In this document: positions 25,990-35,075 of the stretch, one piece after another
How the letters are laid out: each line of letters starts with the position of its first letter
Position numbering within the stretch: the stretch's first letter is position 1
From: JAJYKN01 sp035516155
GTDB lineage: Bacteria > Nitrospirota > UBA9217
Assembly (NCBI GenBank): GCA_035516155.1
Contig: DATJAP010000033.1
Location: 1-59,285, forward strand
Reading direction: 5' to 3'
DNA: 59,285 bases
Position numbers and translations under genes: made by a program
The notes under the pieces: model-generated
The model's database searches: none
What the model was told of the DNA's origin: nothing
The model's input: only the letters and a program-made list of their open reading frames with translations

Positions 25990-26862
25990 TCACTTCTGGG
26001 GCAGGCTCCTGAAAGCGGAAGGCGTATAGCTGGTGAGCTTTTTGAAAATTCTACCGAAGCCGGTTGGATCGGCAAAACCGAGGGAGACGGCGATTTCGGC
26101 TACATTCAAAGGGCTGGTGCGGAGGAGATTCTTGGCCTTCGTGATTCTGCGGCTGTTGAGATAGTCCTGATAGGACAAGCCCATCACCTTCTTAAATATT
26201 CTGGAAAAGTGGGCGGGGGACATTCTGGCCTCCCAGGCGACGGTGTCGAGGCAGATATCGGTTCGATAATTATCGTTGATAAAACGAACGGCCTGCTGGA
26301 TCTTATTGTACTGGCTGAGGGTGACGGCGGAATGTGGCATTCCCGGCTGCGCCGGCTCATCGGACCCGGGAAGGATGTTCTTTCTGCGCTGTTTATCCGC
26401 GTGCCTGAGGGCGAGATAGAAGTCGATCTTCGTGGAAAGCTCGGACATGCTGAAGGGCTTCTTGAGGTAATCGCGGGCACCGCTCCTAAATGCCTCGACC
26501 GCCACCTCCTCGTCGCCGTATGCCGTGGCGATGAGAACGAGAACGGAGGGCTCAATGTCCTTGATCTCTTTCATGACGTCGATGCCGGACATGTCGGACA
26601 GCCGATATTCAACGACTACGAGATCGATGTCGCTGCGCCGTTTCACCCGTTCGATCGCAACCCTGCCGGTCTGGACCGTGACGACTCGATAGGTGTCGGA
26701 AAAGCTCTCGACATAGCGCTGGAGCAGAGCGGTATCGTCGTCAACGATCAATATTTGAGAAGGTACGGCGTTTCCCGCGGCGGGCGGACACTCGTTGGTT
26801 CCACCCTTCCGGCGGCGCTTCGTGTCATGGTTTCTCGATGGCTTGTCGATCAATGTGATCAT
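25990..26862 (-). CDS. Response regulator with receiver and AraC-type DNA-binding domain, 290 aa
   Basis: Residues about 36-150 form a receiver domain with the acidic pair in ILIVDDDTALL and the conserved lysine in DYLKKPFS. The residue normally phosphorylated is Glu instead of Asp (DLVVVEYRLSDMSG, codon gaa), so the receiver may be locked in an active-like or phosphorylation-independent state. The C-terminal 100 residues are an AraC domain with two helix-turn-helix motifs (MSPAHFSRIFKKVMGL and VAEIAVSLGFADPTGFGRIF). It lies immediately upstream of the chimeric copy and the giant operon and is the best candidate regulator of both. No cognate histidine kinase is in the window. Confidence 0.88.
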   Translation of the reverse strand: MITLIDKPSRNHDTKRRRKGGTNECPPAAGNAVPSQILIVDDDTALLQRYVESFSDTYRVVTVQTGRVAIERVKRRSDIDLVVVEYRLSDMSGIDVMKEIKDIEPSVLVLIATAYGDEEVAVEAFRSGARDYLKKPFSMSELSTKIDFYLALRHADKQRRKNILPGSDEPAQPGMPHSAVTLSQYNKIQQAVRFINDNYRTDICLDTVAWEARMSPAHFSRIFKKVMGLSYQDYLNSRRITKAKNLLRTSPLNVAEIAVSLGFADPTGFGRIFKKLTSYTPSAFRSLPQK

Positions 26863-27511
26863 TCAGCTCACTCGTCTGTCCAGACTCCGGTGTGAATGGC
26901 CTTGGAGATATGTTTGGAGGAACCCGTTGTTATTCTTTTTCTAATCTAAACGCTCCCTCGGCGTTGCCCCATTGGCAGAATATATTTCAAATCGAAAAGC
27001 GGCATTTGAATTAAATGATATACGGAAATCCTAAAGTTGTTTGTGATTTGAAATACAATAGTATTATATGTTTTGGCTACAATATATAAGCGTTTGAAGA
27101 CAGATCGGACATTCGAATGTCTTCAACTAACTCAATGTTTACAAGCATTTATTGAAGGAGGTGCATCCAGAATAAGCGGAACGACTTGATATGATCCTCG
27201 GATCTGCGGAGCAACAACCCTGTACCTGTCGGAAAGCGTTAGAAGATTGGGGTATTCGGAAAATCTGATTGAAGCTGCGAACAGTATAAACTCTACATTA
27301 TGCTTAAAAGCTCGGATCATGCGGTTGATCTATGCTAGTGCCCGATGTTTGCAGATTACAGGGACAATTCTTTATCTACTCTATAAACATGAAGAGCTTG
27401 ATACACCTATAAGCTTGCAGGCGTGTTGACAAAATTTCTATGCAGAATATCTGGTTGATAAGTGGCACACAACACACGGACCTGCATGCCAAGCGGTGTG
27501 GTAAGGGGCGG
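26863..27511. other. AT-richer intergenic region with one inverted repeat
   Basis: No convincing gene is seen in about 650 bp. A 9-bp inverted repeat (ttgaagaca at 27094-27102 and tgtcttcaa at 27118-27126, enclosing the palindrome gacattcgaatgtc) may be an operator or RNA hairpin about 230 bp upstream of the regulator start. A short minus-strand frame at 27132-27320 contains SDRYRVVAPQIRGSYQVVPL, which looks protein-like but is not recognised. Confidence 0.4.
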
Positions 27512-27676
27512 CTAGGAGAGATGCTCCTTGCCGAGTCGCTGGAGATGGCAGACATCTTCTTCTCAAATAAGGCGGCTTTTCTTGAAGGCGCGGCCTTTGA
27601 ATTCGTCCGGCCTTCTCTCGGTTATATCGTGCGCGAGGACAGTGCCGACTGCCCGTGTCGCCGGAATAGCTTTCAT
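27512..27676 (-). pseudogene. Remnant of a MoeA-like molybdopterin-binding protein gene
   Basis: The frame from 27676 begins MKAIPATRAVGTVLAHDITE and continues to EFKGRAFKKSRLI, the characteristic N-terminus of the MoeA-like molybdopterin-binding protein family. A TGA then interrupts, after which the same frame continues EEDVCHLQRLGKEHLS, again as expected for the family, before a TAG. The remaining roughly 280 residues are missing. It follows the modE-like and fmdE-like genes on the same strand, so it was probably the third gene of a molybdenum-related operon that has decayed. The TGA is unlikely to be selenocysteine because a second stop follows within 17 codons. Confidence 0.7.
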
Positions 27677-27704
27677 TGTTGAACCATGGGTTTCATGCGT
27701 ACCG

Positions 27705-28070
27705 TCACACAGGGGAGCCTCCCTTGAATATTGACCCGAATCTCTTATCAACAATCTTTTGTATGCCTTTTTCAAGCGCCGCGTATTTCTTTAGGAACTT
27801 CCGTGCATCATCTGTCAAAGTAGCGCCACCGCCGTTCCTGCCGCCTGTTTGCCGTTCTACCAGTTTCACGCCCAACCGCTCCTCCATGGCCTTGATGTGG
27901 CACCATGCCTTACGGAAGGATATGTCGACTTCATGCGCAGCACGGTTGATGGAACCGTAGGAGTCTATGGCCTCCAGGAGAATACGTCTGCCCCGTCCAA
28001 ACACGGGTTCGCCGCATACTTCGATCCATATTTTCGATCTGATGTCGAGCCCGTTATGACTTTTCTGCAT
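27705..28070 (-). CDS. ModE-type winged-helix regulator lacking the molybdate-binding domain, 121 aa
   Basis: The protein consists almost entirely of a LysR/ModE-like winged helix (ILLEAIDSYGSINRAAHEVD, SFRKAWCHIKAMEERLGVKL, ERQTGGRNGGGATLTDDAR). This matches the N-terminal domain of ModE; the molbindin (TOBE) domains that sense molybdate are absent, as in many short family members. It overlaps the end of the fmdE-like gene by 17 bp, so the two are co-transcribed. It likely regulates molybdenum- or tungsten-enzyme genes such as the nearby formate dehydrogenase. How it senses metal without the second domain is not evident from the sequence. Confidence 0.85.
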   Translation of the reverse strand: MQKSHNGLDIRSKIWIEVCGEPVFGRGRRILLEAIDSYGSINRAAHEVDISFRKAWCHIKAMEERLGVKLVERQTGGRNGGGATLTDDARKFLKKYAALEKGIQKIVDKRFGSIFKGGSPV

Positions 28071-28677
28071 AACGCACCGCCAAAAAGGAATCTTTCACTG
28101 CATAATAGCCGCCCTGCGCACAGGGTGCACACAGGACCTTTCCCTCTTGATAGACTTCCCTCATGTCCTGAACATGCTCGCCGCAGGAGTCACACTGCAC
28201 TCTTCGCATGGGCCTGCCCGGCATGTCCTCGGGACGCACTTTGACAGCAACCTCCATCACGTCGAAAAGCTCTGCGTCGGCCATGACCTTGTAAGCCTCA
28301 AGTTGTCCCGCGCATTTGTTCTCAATGTCAGGGAAGTATTCCTTCGCTTTGTCCCGTGATTCCTCCCTGGCAACAATCCTGATTGCCTTGCCTGTTTTGA
28401 GATTCACGTATGTCGCTGCCATCTTACCGTAGTCCATGAATTTCATCGTCCTGTGGCCAAGACTGCAACCGGTGACCGACTGGACCGCATCGGTCGCGCA
28501 CCTGTCCATCTCAACGAAGACGATGAGGTTCTTTTTGTGCGTCCCTTTTGGGTCAAGAATGCCGATCTCCCGCAGTCCAAGCATGGACATGCGCACCCCG
28601 ATGACTTGCCCCGGGCAGAGATGCCCATGCAGCTTTACCGATTCATGGAGAAGAACTTCAAAATTCGATAGGGCCAT
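28054..28677 (-). CDS. FmdE-family protein with C-terminal zinc ribbon, 207 aa
   Basis: The N-terminal 140 residues match the FmdE domain, with the signature HGHLCPGQ at 17-24 (His17, His19, Cys21) and a conserved Cys-containing stretch DRCATDAVQSVTGCSLG. The C-terminus has a zinc-ribbon (CDSCGEHVQDM and CAPCAQGG). FmdE proteins were first seen beside molybdenum formylmethanofuran dehydrogenase genes and occur near molybdoenzymes in many anaerobes; their biochemical role is not settled. A ggag site lies 6 bases before the ATG. It heads a short operon with the modE-like gene and the moeA-like remnant. Confidence 0.88.
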   Translation of the reverse strand: MALSNFEVLLHESVKLHGHLCPGQVIGVRMSMLGLREIGILDPKGTHKKNLIVFVEMDRCATDAVQSVTGCSLGHRTMKFMDYGKMAATYVNLKTGKAIRIVAREESRDKAKEYFPDIENKCAGQLEAYKVMADAELFDVMEVAVKVRPEDMPGRPMRRVQCDSCGEHVQDMREVYQEGKVLCAPCAQGGYYAVKDSFLAVRYAEKS

Positions 28678-29024
28678 AATTTACTCCTTCGACACGCCTG
28701 CGACCACATCCCGAACTTTTGTTGTCAGGTGAAACGCATCCATCCGTTTGCTCTTCACAGTATGATTATGTGAGATTCGCATAAAATACATTCGGCATGT
28801 TGAGGATTGACAACGATGCCCGAGAGGTTCATCCCGCCTTCGGCCTTTCATGCAGGGAAATCAAAAGGTCTGACCGCCTCTTGTCCTTCTCGTTCCGGGA
28901 TTCACATCAAAGTGAGACTTTGGAAGGAAGGTTCGTCCATGCTCTTTGCCGCATCAGGCATATGGCAGCCAAGACGCCTCGTAATCTTCTGTGCAATGTG
29001 GAGCAAGTTCACGTGATGCCGCTG
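28678..29024. other. Intergenic region between fmdE-like and fdhE genes
   Basis: About 350 bp without a clear gene. A minus-strand ATG near 28830 reads MNLSGIVVN, which resembles the start of NapD-type chaperones, but the similarity ends within a few codons; at most it is a small relic. The promoter of the fmdE operon should lie in this stretch. Confidence 0.35.
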
Positions 29025-29951
29025 TCAGAGTGACCGCCCCGGGTGGAAAAACAGGTTTGGACCTCCACGCGCCTTGCCCTCTTTGTCCATCAGCATGTCC
29101 AGTGCAAGGGTGGCCAAGTCATCTGCCATCGCTTCCATCTGCGAGTCTTTTCCCAGGTACAGCAGTTTCAGGTAGAAATTGCAGTCGCCGCAGCTTTCCG
29201 CCTTGATTGCACCGTTCGAACCTTCCACGATGTGATAGTCGATCCCGCGGGTGGATTCGCAGGAACTGCACTTGATCCGCACCATATGCCACTCCGAGGC
29301 GCAGAGGGAGCAGGACAGATAACGGAGTCCCTGCTCGGCACCGCCTCTATGCACGATGCCGGCGCCGGGATACGAACCGCAAACAGGGCACAACCCGCCC
29401 TGCTCCAGTCTGCCGAATGCATCTTCTTTCAACGACGACGCCATCTGCACCCAGTAAACCTGCAGGGCCGCGGCAATAAAAGGCAGATCCTGGGGAGAAA
29501 CAGCGGCCAGGTCTGCCGCCAATATCCTGTCCGCCCTCTCCTCCAATTCGGTTTCACTCGCCTGCATCAGGGTTGATGCGGCATGGCGCGCAGCCGAAGG
29601 AAGATCGGCCTTGCTCATCTGCTGAAGAATCATGGCGAGCCCCCTGCGCCATTCCGGGTCCCGCTGCCGGAACCTGGCATCGAGGAGTGGCATGCCCTGC
29701 TCGAGGCATCGCGCCTGTTCAGCGCAGCCAGGCAATGACAGGGGAAGGAATTGAATCAACGCCTCCTGCTGCGCATCAGCGAGGATCGACAGGAAGGCCA
29801 GATAATCGCCCAAGGGATGCCCTTTGGACAGGAACCGAAGGCGTTTTGCGCGTCGTGCAAACAAATCGCGGCCAGGGAGGAAGAGAAAGCGGATCTCGCC
29901 GGCCGGAGCTTCCACCTGACCAGGCGCAAGGATGCGGGCCTCTGTGTTCAT
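29025..29951 (-). CDS. fdhE: Formate dehydrogenase accessory protein FdhE, 308 aa
   Basis: The ATG at 29951 overlaps the stop of the cytochrome b gene (ATGA) and follows ggaggaggc, so it is preferred over an upstream frame extension. The product has the FdhE length and its cysteine clusters: GLCPVCGSYPGAG, CSLCASEWHMVRIKCSSCES and SCGDCNFY. These form rubredoxin-like iron or zinc sites. FdhE is a cytoplasmic factor needed for maturation or export of respiratory formate dehydrogenase and interacts with its catalytic subunit. Being the last gene of the formate dehydrogenase operon fits that role. Confidence 0.93.
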   Translation of the reverse strand: MNTEARILAPGQVEAPAGEIRFLFLPGRDLFARRAKRLRFLSKGHPLGDYLAFLSILADAQQEALIQFLPLSLPGCAEQARCLEQGMPLLDARFRQRDPEWRRGLAMILQQMSKADLPSAARHAASTLMQASETELEERADRILAADLAAVSPQDLPFIAAALQVYWVQMASSLKEDAFGRLEQGGLCPVCGSYPGAGIVHRGGAEQGLRYLSCSLCASEWHMVRIKCSSCESTRGIDYHIVEGSNGAIKAESCGDCNFYLKLLYLGKDSQMEAMADDLATLALDMLMDKEGKARGGPNLFFHPGRSL

Positions 29952-30580
29952 TTGCCTCCTCCGGTCATCTCCCGGAACCACGCGGGATGGTGCTGTTTCG
30001 CCCATGCGCGCCTGACCCGGCCGTACACCATGGCGCTCAGGCTCTCACTGGTCCAGATGGCGGCATAGATATGGAAGATGATCAGGCCGACCATGACGGC
30101 GGCCGACGCGGCGTGAATCACGAACGCGAAGCGGATCAACCCTACCGGGAAGAGGAATGAAAAATAGGCGCGCCAGATAACGATGCCCGACAGGATGAGA
30201 AGAGCCATACAGACCGTCATCAGCCAGAACAGGAGCTTCTGGCCACCGTTGAACTTGCCTGCTTCAGGCATCTTCCGGTCATCGCTGTTAACCAGTTCAC
30301 GGATATGGCTTAGCCATTGCCAGTCAGAGGGCATCATGGCGTTCAACTGCCGGAAATTGGCATACATGACGGCAAAAGAAATGATCATCGCCACCCCGAA
30401 GAAGGGATGAAGGATGCGGGTCCAAACGCCGCCCGCGAACAGCAGGGTCAGCGGGTAGTAGAGGGGCTGAAAGAAACTGAGCCCGGACAGCCCTGCCAGG
30501 AAAAAGAGTATCGCCGTTAGCCAGTGGTTGGTCCGCTCGGACGGCGTATAGCGGAGCAGTTTATTCGGGTCATTTTTCAT
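29948..30580 (-). CDS. fdnI: Formate dehydrogenase cytochrome b subunit (gamma), 210 aa
   Basis: This is a four-helix membrane protein with the FdnI/FdoI layout: LRYTPSERTNHWLTAILFFL, then helices around HPFFGVAMIISFAV, LLFWLMTVCMALLILSGI and HAASAAVMVGLIIFHIYAA. Histidines in helices 1, 2 and 4 are placed to bind two haems b. It carries electrons from the iron-sulfur subunit to the quinone pool. The start codon lies within the end of the iron-sulfur subunit gene (11-bp overlap) with ggag upstream. The symbol follows family resemblance; FdoI is an equivalent name. Confidence 0.9.
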   Translation of the reverse strand: MKNDPNKLLRYTPSERTNHWLTAILFFLAGLSGLSFFQPLYYPLTLLFAGGVWTRILHPFFGVAMIISFAVMYANFRQLNAMMPSDWQWLSHIRELVNSDDRKMPEAGKFNGGQKLLFWLMTVCMALLILSGIVIWRAYFSFLFPVGLIRFAFVIHAASAAVMVGLIIFHIYAAIWTSESLSAMVYGRVRRAWAKQHHPAWFREMTGGGK

Positions 30581-31451
30581 CTTTGAACTCCTTCTCGTTC
30601 TCTTCCGAGACTTCGCTGGGGCCCTTGGTTACGTAATGAAGAGCGGCGCCCAGGATGCCCACGCCAAACAGCAGCGAGGCCAGCGGCTTGGCGCCGTCTT
30701 TCCACAGAGAGACCATCGCGCTGATAGAGGGGTCCTTAGGGAGACCGTGGTACATCTCGGGCCTGTCGGCATGCTGAAGCACATACATCACGTGGGTGCC
30801 GCCAACCCCCTGGGGATTGTAGATTCCCGCTTTATCATAGCCGCGGCTTTTCAGATCAACAATCCGTTCCTCCGCGTGGCGGAGCATGTCCTCCGTGGTG
30901 CCGAACACGATCGCGCCGGTGGGACAGGTCTTGACGCAGGCCGGCTCCAGACCCACTGCCACCCGGTCGGAGCAGAGGGTACACTTGTAGACCTTGCTGT
31001 CCTTCTTCGACAGGCGCGGGATGTTGAACGGACAGCCGGTGAGGCAGTAGTCGCAGCCTATGCAGTTTTCCTCGTGAAAATCCACGATGCCGTTGCTGTA
31101 CTGCACGATGGCTCCCGGTGCAGGGCAGGCCTTGAGGCAGCCGGGATCGCCGCAGTGCAGGCAGCCGTCCTTGCGGATAAGCCATTCCAGACCACGGTCG
31201 GTTTCCACTTCGCTGTAACGCATCACCGTCCAGGAGTTCTCAGTCAGGTCCGGGGGATTGTCGAGAACGCCGTGGTTGGTGCCGACAGCGTCGCGGGTGT
31301 CGTTCCACTCCATGCATGCCACCTGGCAGGCCTTACAACCAATGCATTTCGATACGTCGATCAGCTTCACCACTTCCTGGGTCTTGCGCTGGTCCGGGGG
31401 GTGCGTGCTGGTTGCGGAACGACGGATGATATCAAGTGATTGGAGTGCCAT
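30570..31451 (-). CDS. fdnH: Formate dehydrogenase iron-sulfur subunit (beta), 293 aa
   Basis: Four cysteine clusters for 4Fe-4S centres are present: CIGCKACQVACMEW, CLHCGDPGCLKACP, CIGCDYCLTGCPF and the split cluster CTLCSDR with CVKTCPT. A single C-terminal transmembrane helix (LASLLFGVGILGAALHYV) anchors it on the periplasmic side, as in E. coli FdnH. It transfers electrons from the molybdopterin subunit to cytochrome b. It follows the catalytic subunit gene by 10 bp and overlaps the cytochrome gene. Length matches the family. Confidence 0.93.
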   Translation of the reverse strand: MALQSLDIIRRSATSTHPPDQRKTQEVVKLIDVSKCIGCKACQVACMEWNDTRDAVGTNHGVLDNPPDLTENSWTVMRYSEVETDRGLEWLIRKDGCLHCGDPGCLKACPAPGAIVQYSNGIVDFHEENCIGCDYCLTGCPFNIPRLSKKDSKVYKCTLCSDRVAVGLEPACVKTCPTGAIVFGTTEDMLRHAEERIVDLKSRGYDKAGIYNPQGVGGTHVMYVLQHADRPEMYHGLPKDPSISAMVSLWKDGAKPLASLLFGVGILGAALHYVTKGPSEVSEENEKEFKDEK

Positions 31452-31461
31452 GGTCTACCTC

Positions 31462-34400
31462 CTATGCCTTCTCGATGTTGACGAGGAACGACTTGAACTC
31501 CGGCGTCTGGGAATTTGCATCGCCCACGAACGGTGTCAGGGTATTGGCCAGGAATCCGCTCTTGGCGATCCCTTTAAAACCCCAGTGGATCGGGATGCCC
31601 ACGTGGTGGACCGTCTTGCCGTTGACCTGGAGGGGCCTAAGGCGCTTGGTCACGATCGCCTTCGCTTTGATGAAGCCCCTGTTGGACCATACCTTCACCC
31701 TGTCGCCGGCCTTGATACCTTTCTCTTTTGCCAGTTCCTCGCCGATCTCCACGAACTGCTCCGGCTGCATGATGGCCGCGAGCCGGGTGTGTTTCGTCCA
31801 GAAGTGAAAATGTTCCGTGACGCGGTACGTGGTGCCGGCGTAGGGATAATCCTTGGACTTTCCGAAGGCCTCCAGGTCGCCCTTGAACACCCGCGCCGCA
31901 GGGTTGCTGATCACCTTGGGATGCAGCGGGTTGGTATCGATCGGTGTCTCGAACGGCTCGTAGTGCTCGGGGAATGGTCCTTCCGCCATCTTGTCCAGGG
32001 CGAACAGCCGCCCGACCCCTTCCGGTTGCATGATGAAGGGGTTCATGCCTTCACTGGGAGGAGAGTCTGGCTTGAAGTCCGGCACGTCCACGCCGGTCCA
32101 CTTGCTGCCGTCCCACCAGATGAGCCTCCGGTTCGGGTCCCAGGGCTTGCCCGCGGGGTCGCAGGAAGCACGGTTATACATGATCCGACGGTTTGCCGGC
32201 CAGGAGTACGCCCAGCCCGGGGTGTTTCCGAGACCGGAGGGATCGGAGTTGTCCCGCCGCGCCATCATGTTGCCTTTCTCGGTGAAAGATCCCGAAAACA
32301 GCCAGCAGCCGCAGGCGGTGGTGCCGTCGTCCTTGAGCTGGCCGTAGCCGTCGAGCTGATCGCCTTTTTTCACGACGACCCTGGTCTTGTCCTTGGGGTC
32401 ATGCAGGTCTGCAAGGGCCTTGCCGTTGTATTCCTTTGCCAGTTCCTCCGGGGCCGGGGCGTGCGGTATTTTGTAGTTCCAACTCATGTTCAGGATCGGG
32501 TCGGGGAAGGCCCCGCCTTCCTTCTGATATAGCTCCCGCAGCTTGAGGAAGATGCCGGCCATGATCTCGGCGTCGGGCCTGGCTTCACCGGGCGGGGTTG
32601 CACCCTTGTAGTGCCACTGCAGCCAACGGCCGGAGTTGGTGAGAGAGCCGTCCTCCTCGGCGAAACAGGTCGAGGGCATGCGGATGACCTCGGTCTGTAT
32701 CTTGGAGGGATCAACATTGTTGAATTCGCCGTGGTTCTCCCAGAAGCACGAGGTCTCCGTGGCCAAGGGATCGATCACGACAAGATATTTCAGCTTGGAC
32801 AGGCCATCGATCAGCTTCGCCTTGTTGGGGATCGAGCCCAGAGGGTTGAACCCCTGGCAGAAGTAGCCGTTCATCTTGCCCTGGTGCATCAGCTCGAACT
32901 GGCGCAGGATGTCGTATTCCATGTCGAGCTTCGGGAGCCAGTCAAAGCGCCAGTTGTTCTCCTTGGTCGCCATGTCGCCCCACCAGGACTTCATGAGACT
33001 CACGTGGAACTTGGGATAGTTCGACCAGTAGTTGAACTGGTTGGGCCTGAGGGGCTTCGGCATGCGCTTGTCGATGTAGGCGCGGTAGTCGGTTTCCTTT
33101 TCATTGGCAAGCGTCAGGTAGCCCGGCAGCAGATTGGACAGGAGCCCCAGGTCCGTGAGCCCCTGGATGTTGGAATGGCCCCGAAGGGCGTTGACGCCGC
33201 CGCCGGGCATGCCGACGTTGCCCAGGAGGAGTTGCACCAGCGCAGCGGTACGGATCATCTGGGAGCCCACCGAATGCTGGGTCCAGCCCAGGGCGTACAT
33301 GAATGTGGCGGTGCGGTTGGGTACGCTGGTGCTCGCGAGTATCTCGCAGATCTTGAGGAACGTCTCCTTGGGCGTGCCGCAGATGTCGCTCACCATCTCC
33401 GGCGTGTAGCGGGAGTAGTGCTTCTTCATCAGGTTGAGCACGCAACGCGGATGCTTCATGGTCGTGTCGATTTTGGCGTACCCGTCCGGCCCCATTTCGT
33501 AGCCCCAGGTGCTGCGGTCATACGTGCGGTTCGGCGCATCGTAGCCCGAGAACAGGCCGTCCTCGAACTTGTAGCCTTCCTTGATAATCAGGGGGGCGTT
33601 GGTATACGCCTTGACGTATTCATGCTGGATCTTGTCGTTGGACAGCAGGTAGTTGATCACCCCGCCCAGGAAGGTGATGTCCGTGCCGGTGCGAAGCGGA
33701 GCGTAGAGGTCCGCCACCGATGCGGAACGGGTGAAGCGGGGGTCCACCACGATGAACGTGGCCTTGTTGTGCGCCTTGGCTTCGGTCACCCATTTGAAGC
33801 CGCAGGGGTGGGCTTCGGCGGCGTTGCCGCCCATGACAACGATAACATTCGCGTTCTTGATGTCAACCCAGTGGTTGGTCATCGCACCGCGTCCGAATGT
33901 GGGCCCCAAACTGGAGACCGTCGGACCGTGTCAGACGCGCGCCTGGTTGTCGAAGGCCAGGATACCGGTGCTGCGGACGACCTTGTGCGTAATCCACCCG
34001 CTCTCGTTGCTGGAAGCGGAGGCGGCGAGGAAACTCGTGGTCGTCCAGCGGTTGACGGTGGCGCCAGCGGAGTTCTTGGCTATGAAGTTCTTGTCCCGAT
34101 CACCCTTCATCAGCTGAGCGACCCTGCTGAAGGCTTCATCCCAGGTGATGCGTTTCCACTCATTGGAACCCGCCGCGCGGTATTCAGGATACCTGAGCCG
34201 GTTCGGGCTGTGGACAAAGTCCACCAGCCCCGCTCCCTTCGGGCACAAGGTGCCCCGGTTCACCGGATGGTCGGGATCGCCCTCGATGTGGAAGATGGAC
34301 AGCTCGGCGTTCTTCGCCTTGTCCCCCATGCTGTGCATGATCAAGCCGCAACTCACCGAGCAGTAGGGGCAGGTATTACGGGTCTCGGTGCTGGCGGCCA

Positions 34401-34518
34401 GCTTGAACTCGCGCACCTCCGCCAGCGCATTGCCGGGCGAAAAGCCAAGGGCCGCGACACTGGACGTCCCCAGTCCGCCGGCACAAACCTTGAAAAACTG
34501 TCTCCGTGTCACGTGCAT
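31462..34518 (-). CDS. fdnG: Formate dehydrogenase-N type catalytic subunit, selenoprotein with Sec196
   Basis: One reading frame runs from 34518 to 31462, interrupted only by a TGA at 33931-33933. Residues just before it read ILAFDNQARV and just after HGPTVSSLGPTFGRGAMTNH, which is the selenocysteine site of FdnG-type enzymes. The count places Sec at residue 196 of 1018, the same position as in E. coli FdnG. The N-terminus is a Tat signal (TRRQFFKVCAGG), so the folded enzyme is exported to the periplasm. A 4Fe-4S motif follows (CPYCSVSCGL, then CPKG), then the molybdopterin-binding core. It oxidises formate to CO2, feeding electrons to the iron-sulfur subunit. A SECIS-like hairpin lies directly 3' of the TGA. 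An ordinary gene caller would split it in two. Confidence 0.95.
33891..33926 (-). promoter_or_regulatory. Bacterial SECIS element of the formate dehydrogenase gene
   Basis: On the minus strand gtccga (33926-33921) pairs perfectly with tcggac (33896-33891). Inside is a smaller ctcc/gggg stem closing a short loop with the G-U bases expected at the apex. The hairpin begins 4 bases after the selenocysteine TGA, the normal place for SelB binding. It is within the coding frame. Confidence 0.75.
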
Positions 34519-34970
34519 TTTTATACCTCCCTGGTTTGTACGGATGGCAATGTAGCGCTGACGTTCGGCACCTGCCGTCCGAACTTGATCGGCACATTAC
34601 GGGCATAAGCCCGCACTGCCCCGCTGTTCAATCCCAGACCGGCCACTTCCGCTGCGACAGGTGCGCCGCCCGTCCCTTTGAAATTTTAAAAACTGCAGGG
34701 TGATTTTCACAGGATCTAACCACGCGTCCAGAGGACAGATTAAGTCATTGATACGAGACTAGCGCGAATTCTCGTGGCTGTCAATGGCCCAATCAAATGA
34801 TACGAATCAAATTATGTTTTTTTGATAATTTTCATACTTTTGATGTACGTATTTTATTCTTAACCATGTGTATTTTCTATACGTAGTTTGATGCATTTTA
34901 TTTATTGGTTGATTTAGTATTTTAAATAGGACATGTTTAGAGATTTCGGTTAGCATACGCCTATATTACT
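34519..34970. other. Promoter region between formate dehydrogenase operon and ZTP riboswitch
   Basis: About 450 bp, AT-rich in its middle, with no gene seen. Two tacgta palindromes at 34856-34861 and 34890-34895 (34 bp apart) lie in the AT-rich part and could be regulator sites for one of the divergent promoters; no match to a named operator is claimed. Confidence 0.35.
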
Positions 34971-35045
34971 AAAGGTAACTGACGGGATAAGATGGGTATC
35001 AATCGGGGAGCCTCCTTACGATCGTAAAGCCGTCCGTCTGGGCTT
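34971..35045 (+). promoter_or_regulatory. ZTP (pfl-motif) riboswitch
   Basis: The segment shows the order and core bases of the ZTP aptamer. An early ggtaactgacgg is followed by a small hairpin, then atcggggagc, a variable palindromic stem (ttacgatcgtaa) and finally ccgtctgggc. The gacgg and ccgtc blocks pair to close the pseudoknotted core. ZTP riboswitches sense the folate-stress alarmone ZTP/ZMP and switch on one-carbon and formate-related genes. Here the next coding sequence, 30 bp downstream, is broken. Judged by eye; a covariance-model search would settle it. Confidence 0.78.
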
Positions 35046-35075
35046 TATGGATGTTGATAGACCAGGAGGCTTGCC

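Larger units (their letters stand above)
25084..26605 (-). repeat. Tandem duplication of regulator 3' half, promoter and giant-gene start
   Basis: Segment 25084-25829 aligns with about 25830-26605. Each copy contains, read on the minus strand, the C-terminal part of a receiver-AraC regulator, a promoter region with paired tctcggctt-type sites, and the same start MRKEEKL-MCSNRK with its aaggagg site. The left copy runs into the giant gene; the right copy runs into a truncated regulator. The left copy also lacks about 14 codons of receiver linker. The copies have diverged at scattered positions, so the event is not recent. Confidence 0.85.

Noticed and set aside
27512..27676. Second selenoprotein, because of the in-frame TGA in the MoeA-like remnant
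   Set aside because: No hairpin of SECIS type is apparent, a TAG follows within 17 codons, and most of the protein is missing.
31462..33909. Separate shorter formate dehydrogenase gene starting at an internal ATG
   Set aside because: The frame is continuous with the upstream part except for one TGA at the known selenocysteine position with a SECIS hairpin, so it is one selenoprotein.
32611..34608. 665-codon + strand frame opposite formate dehydrogenase
   Set aside because: Antisense shadow of a well-recognised catalytic subunit; no start signal or domain.
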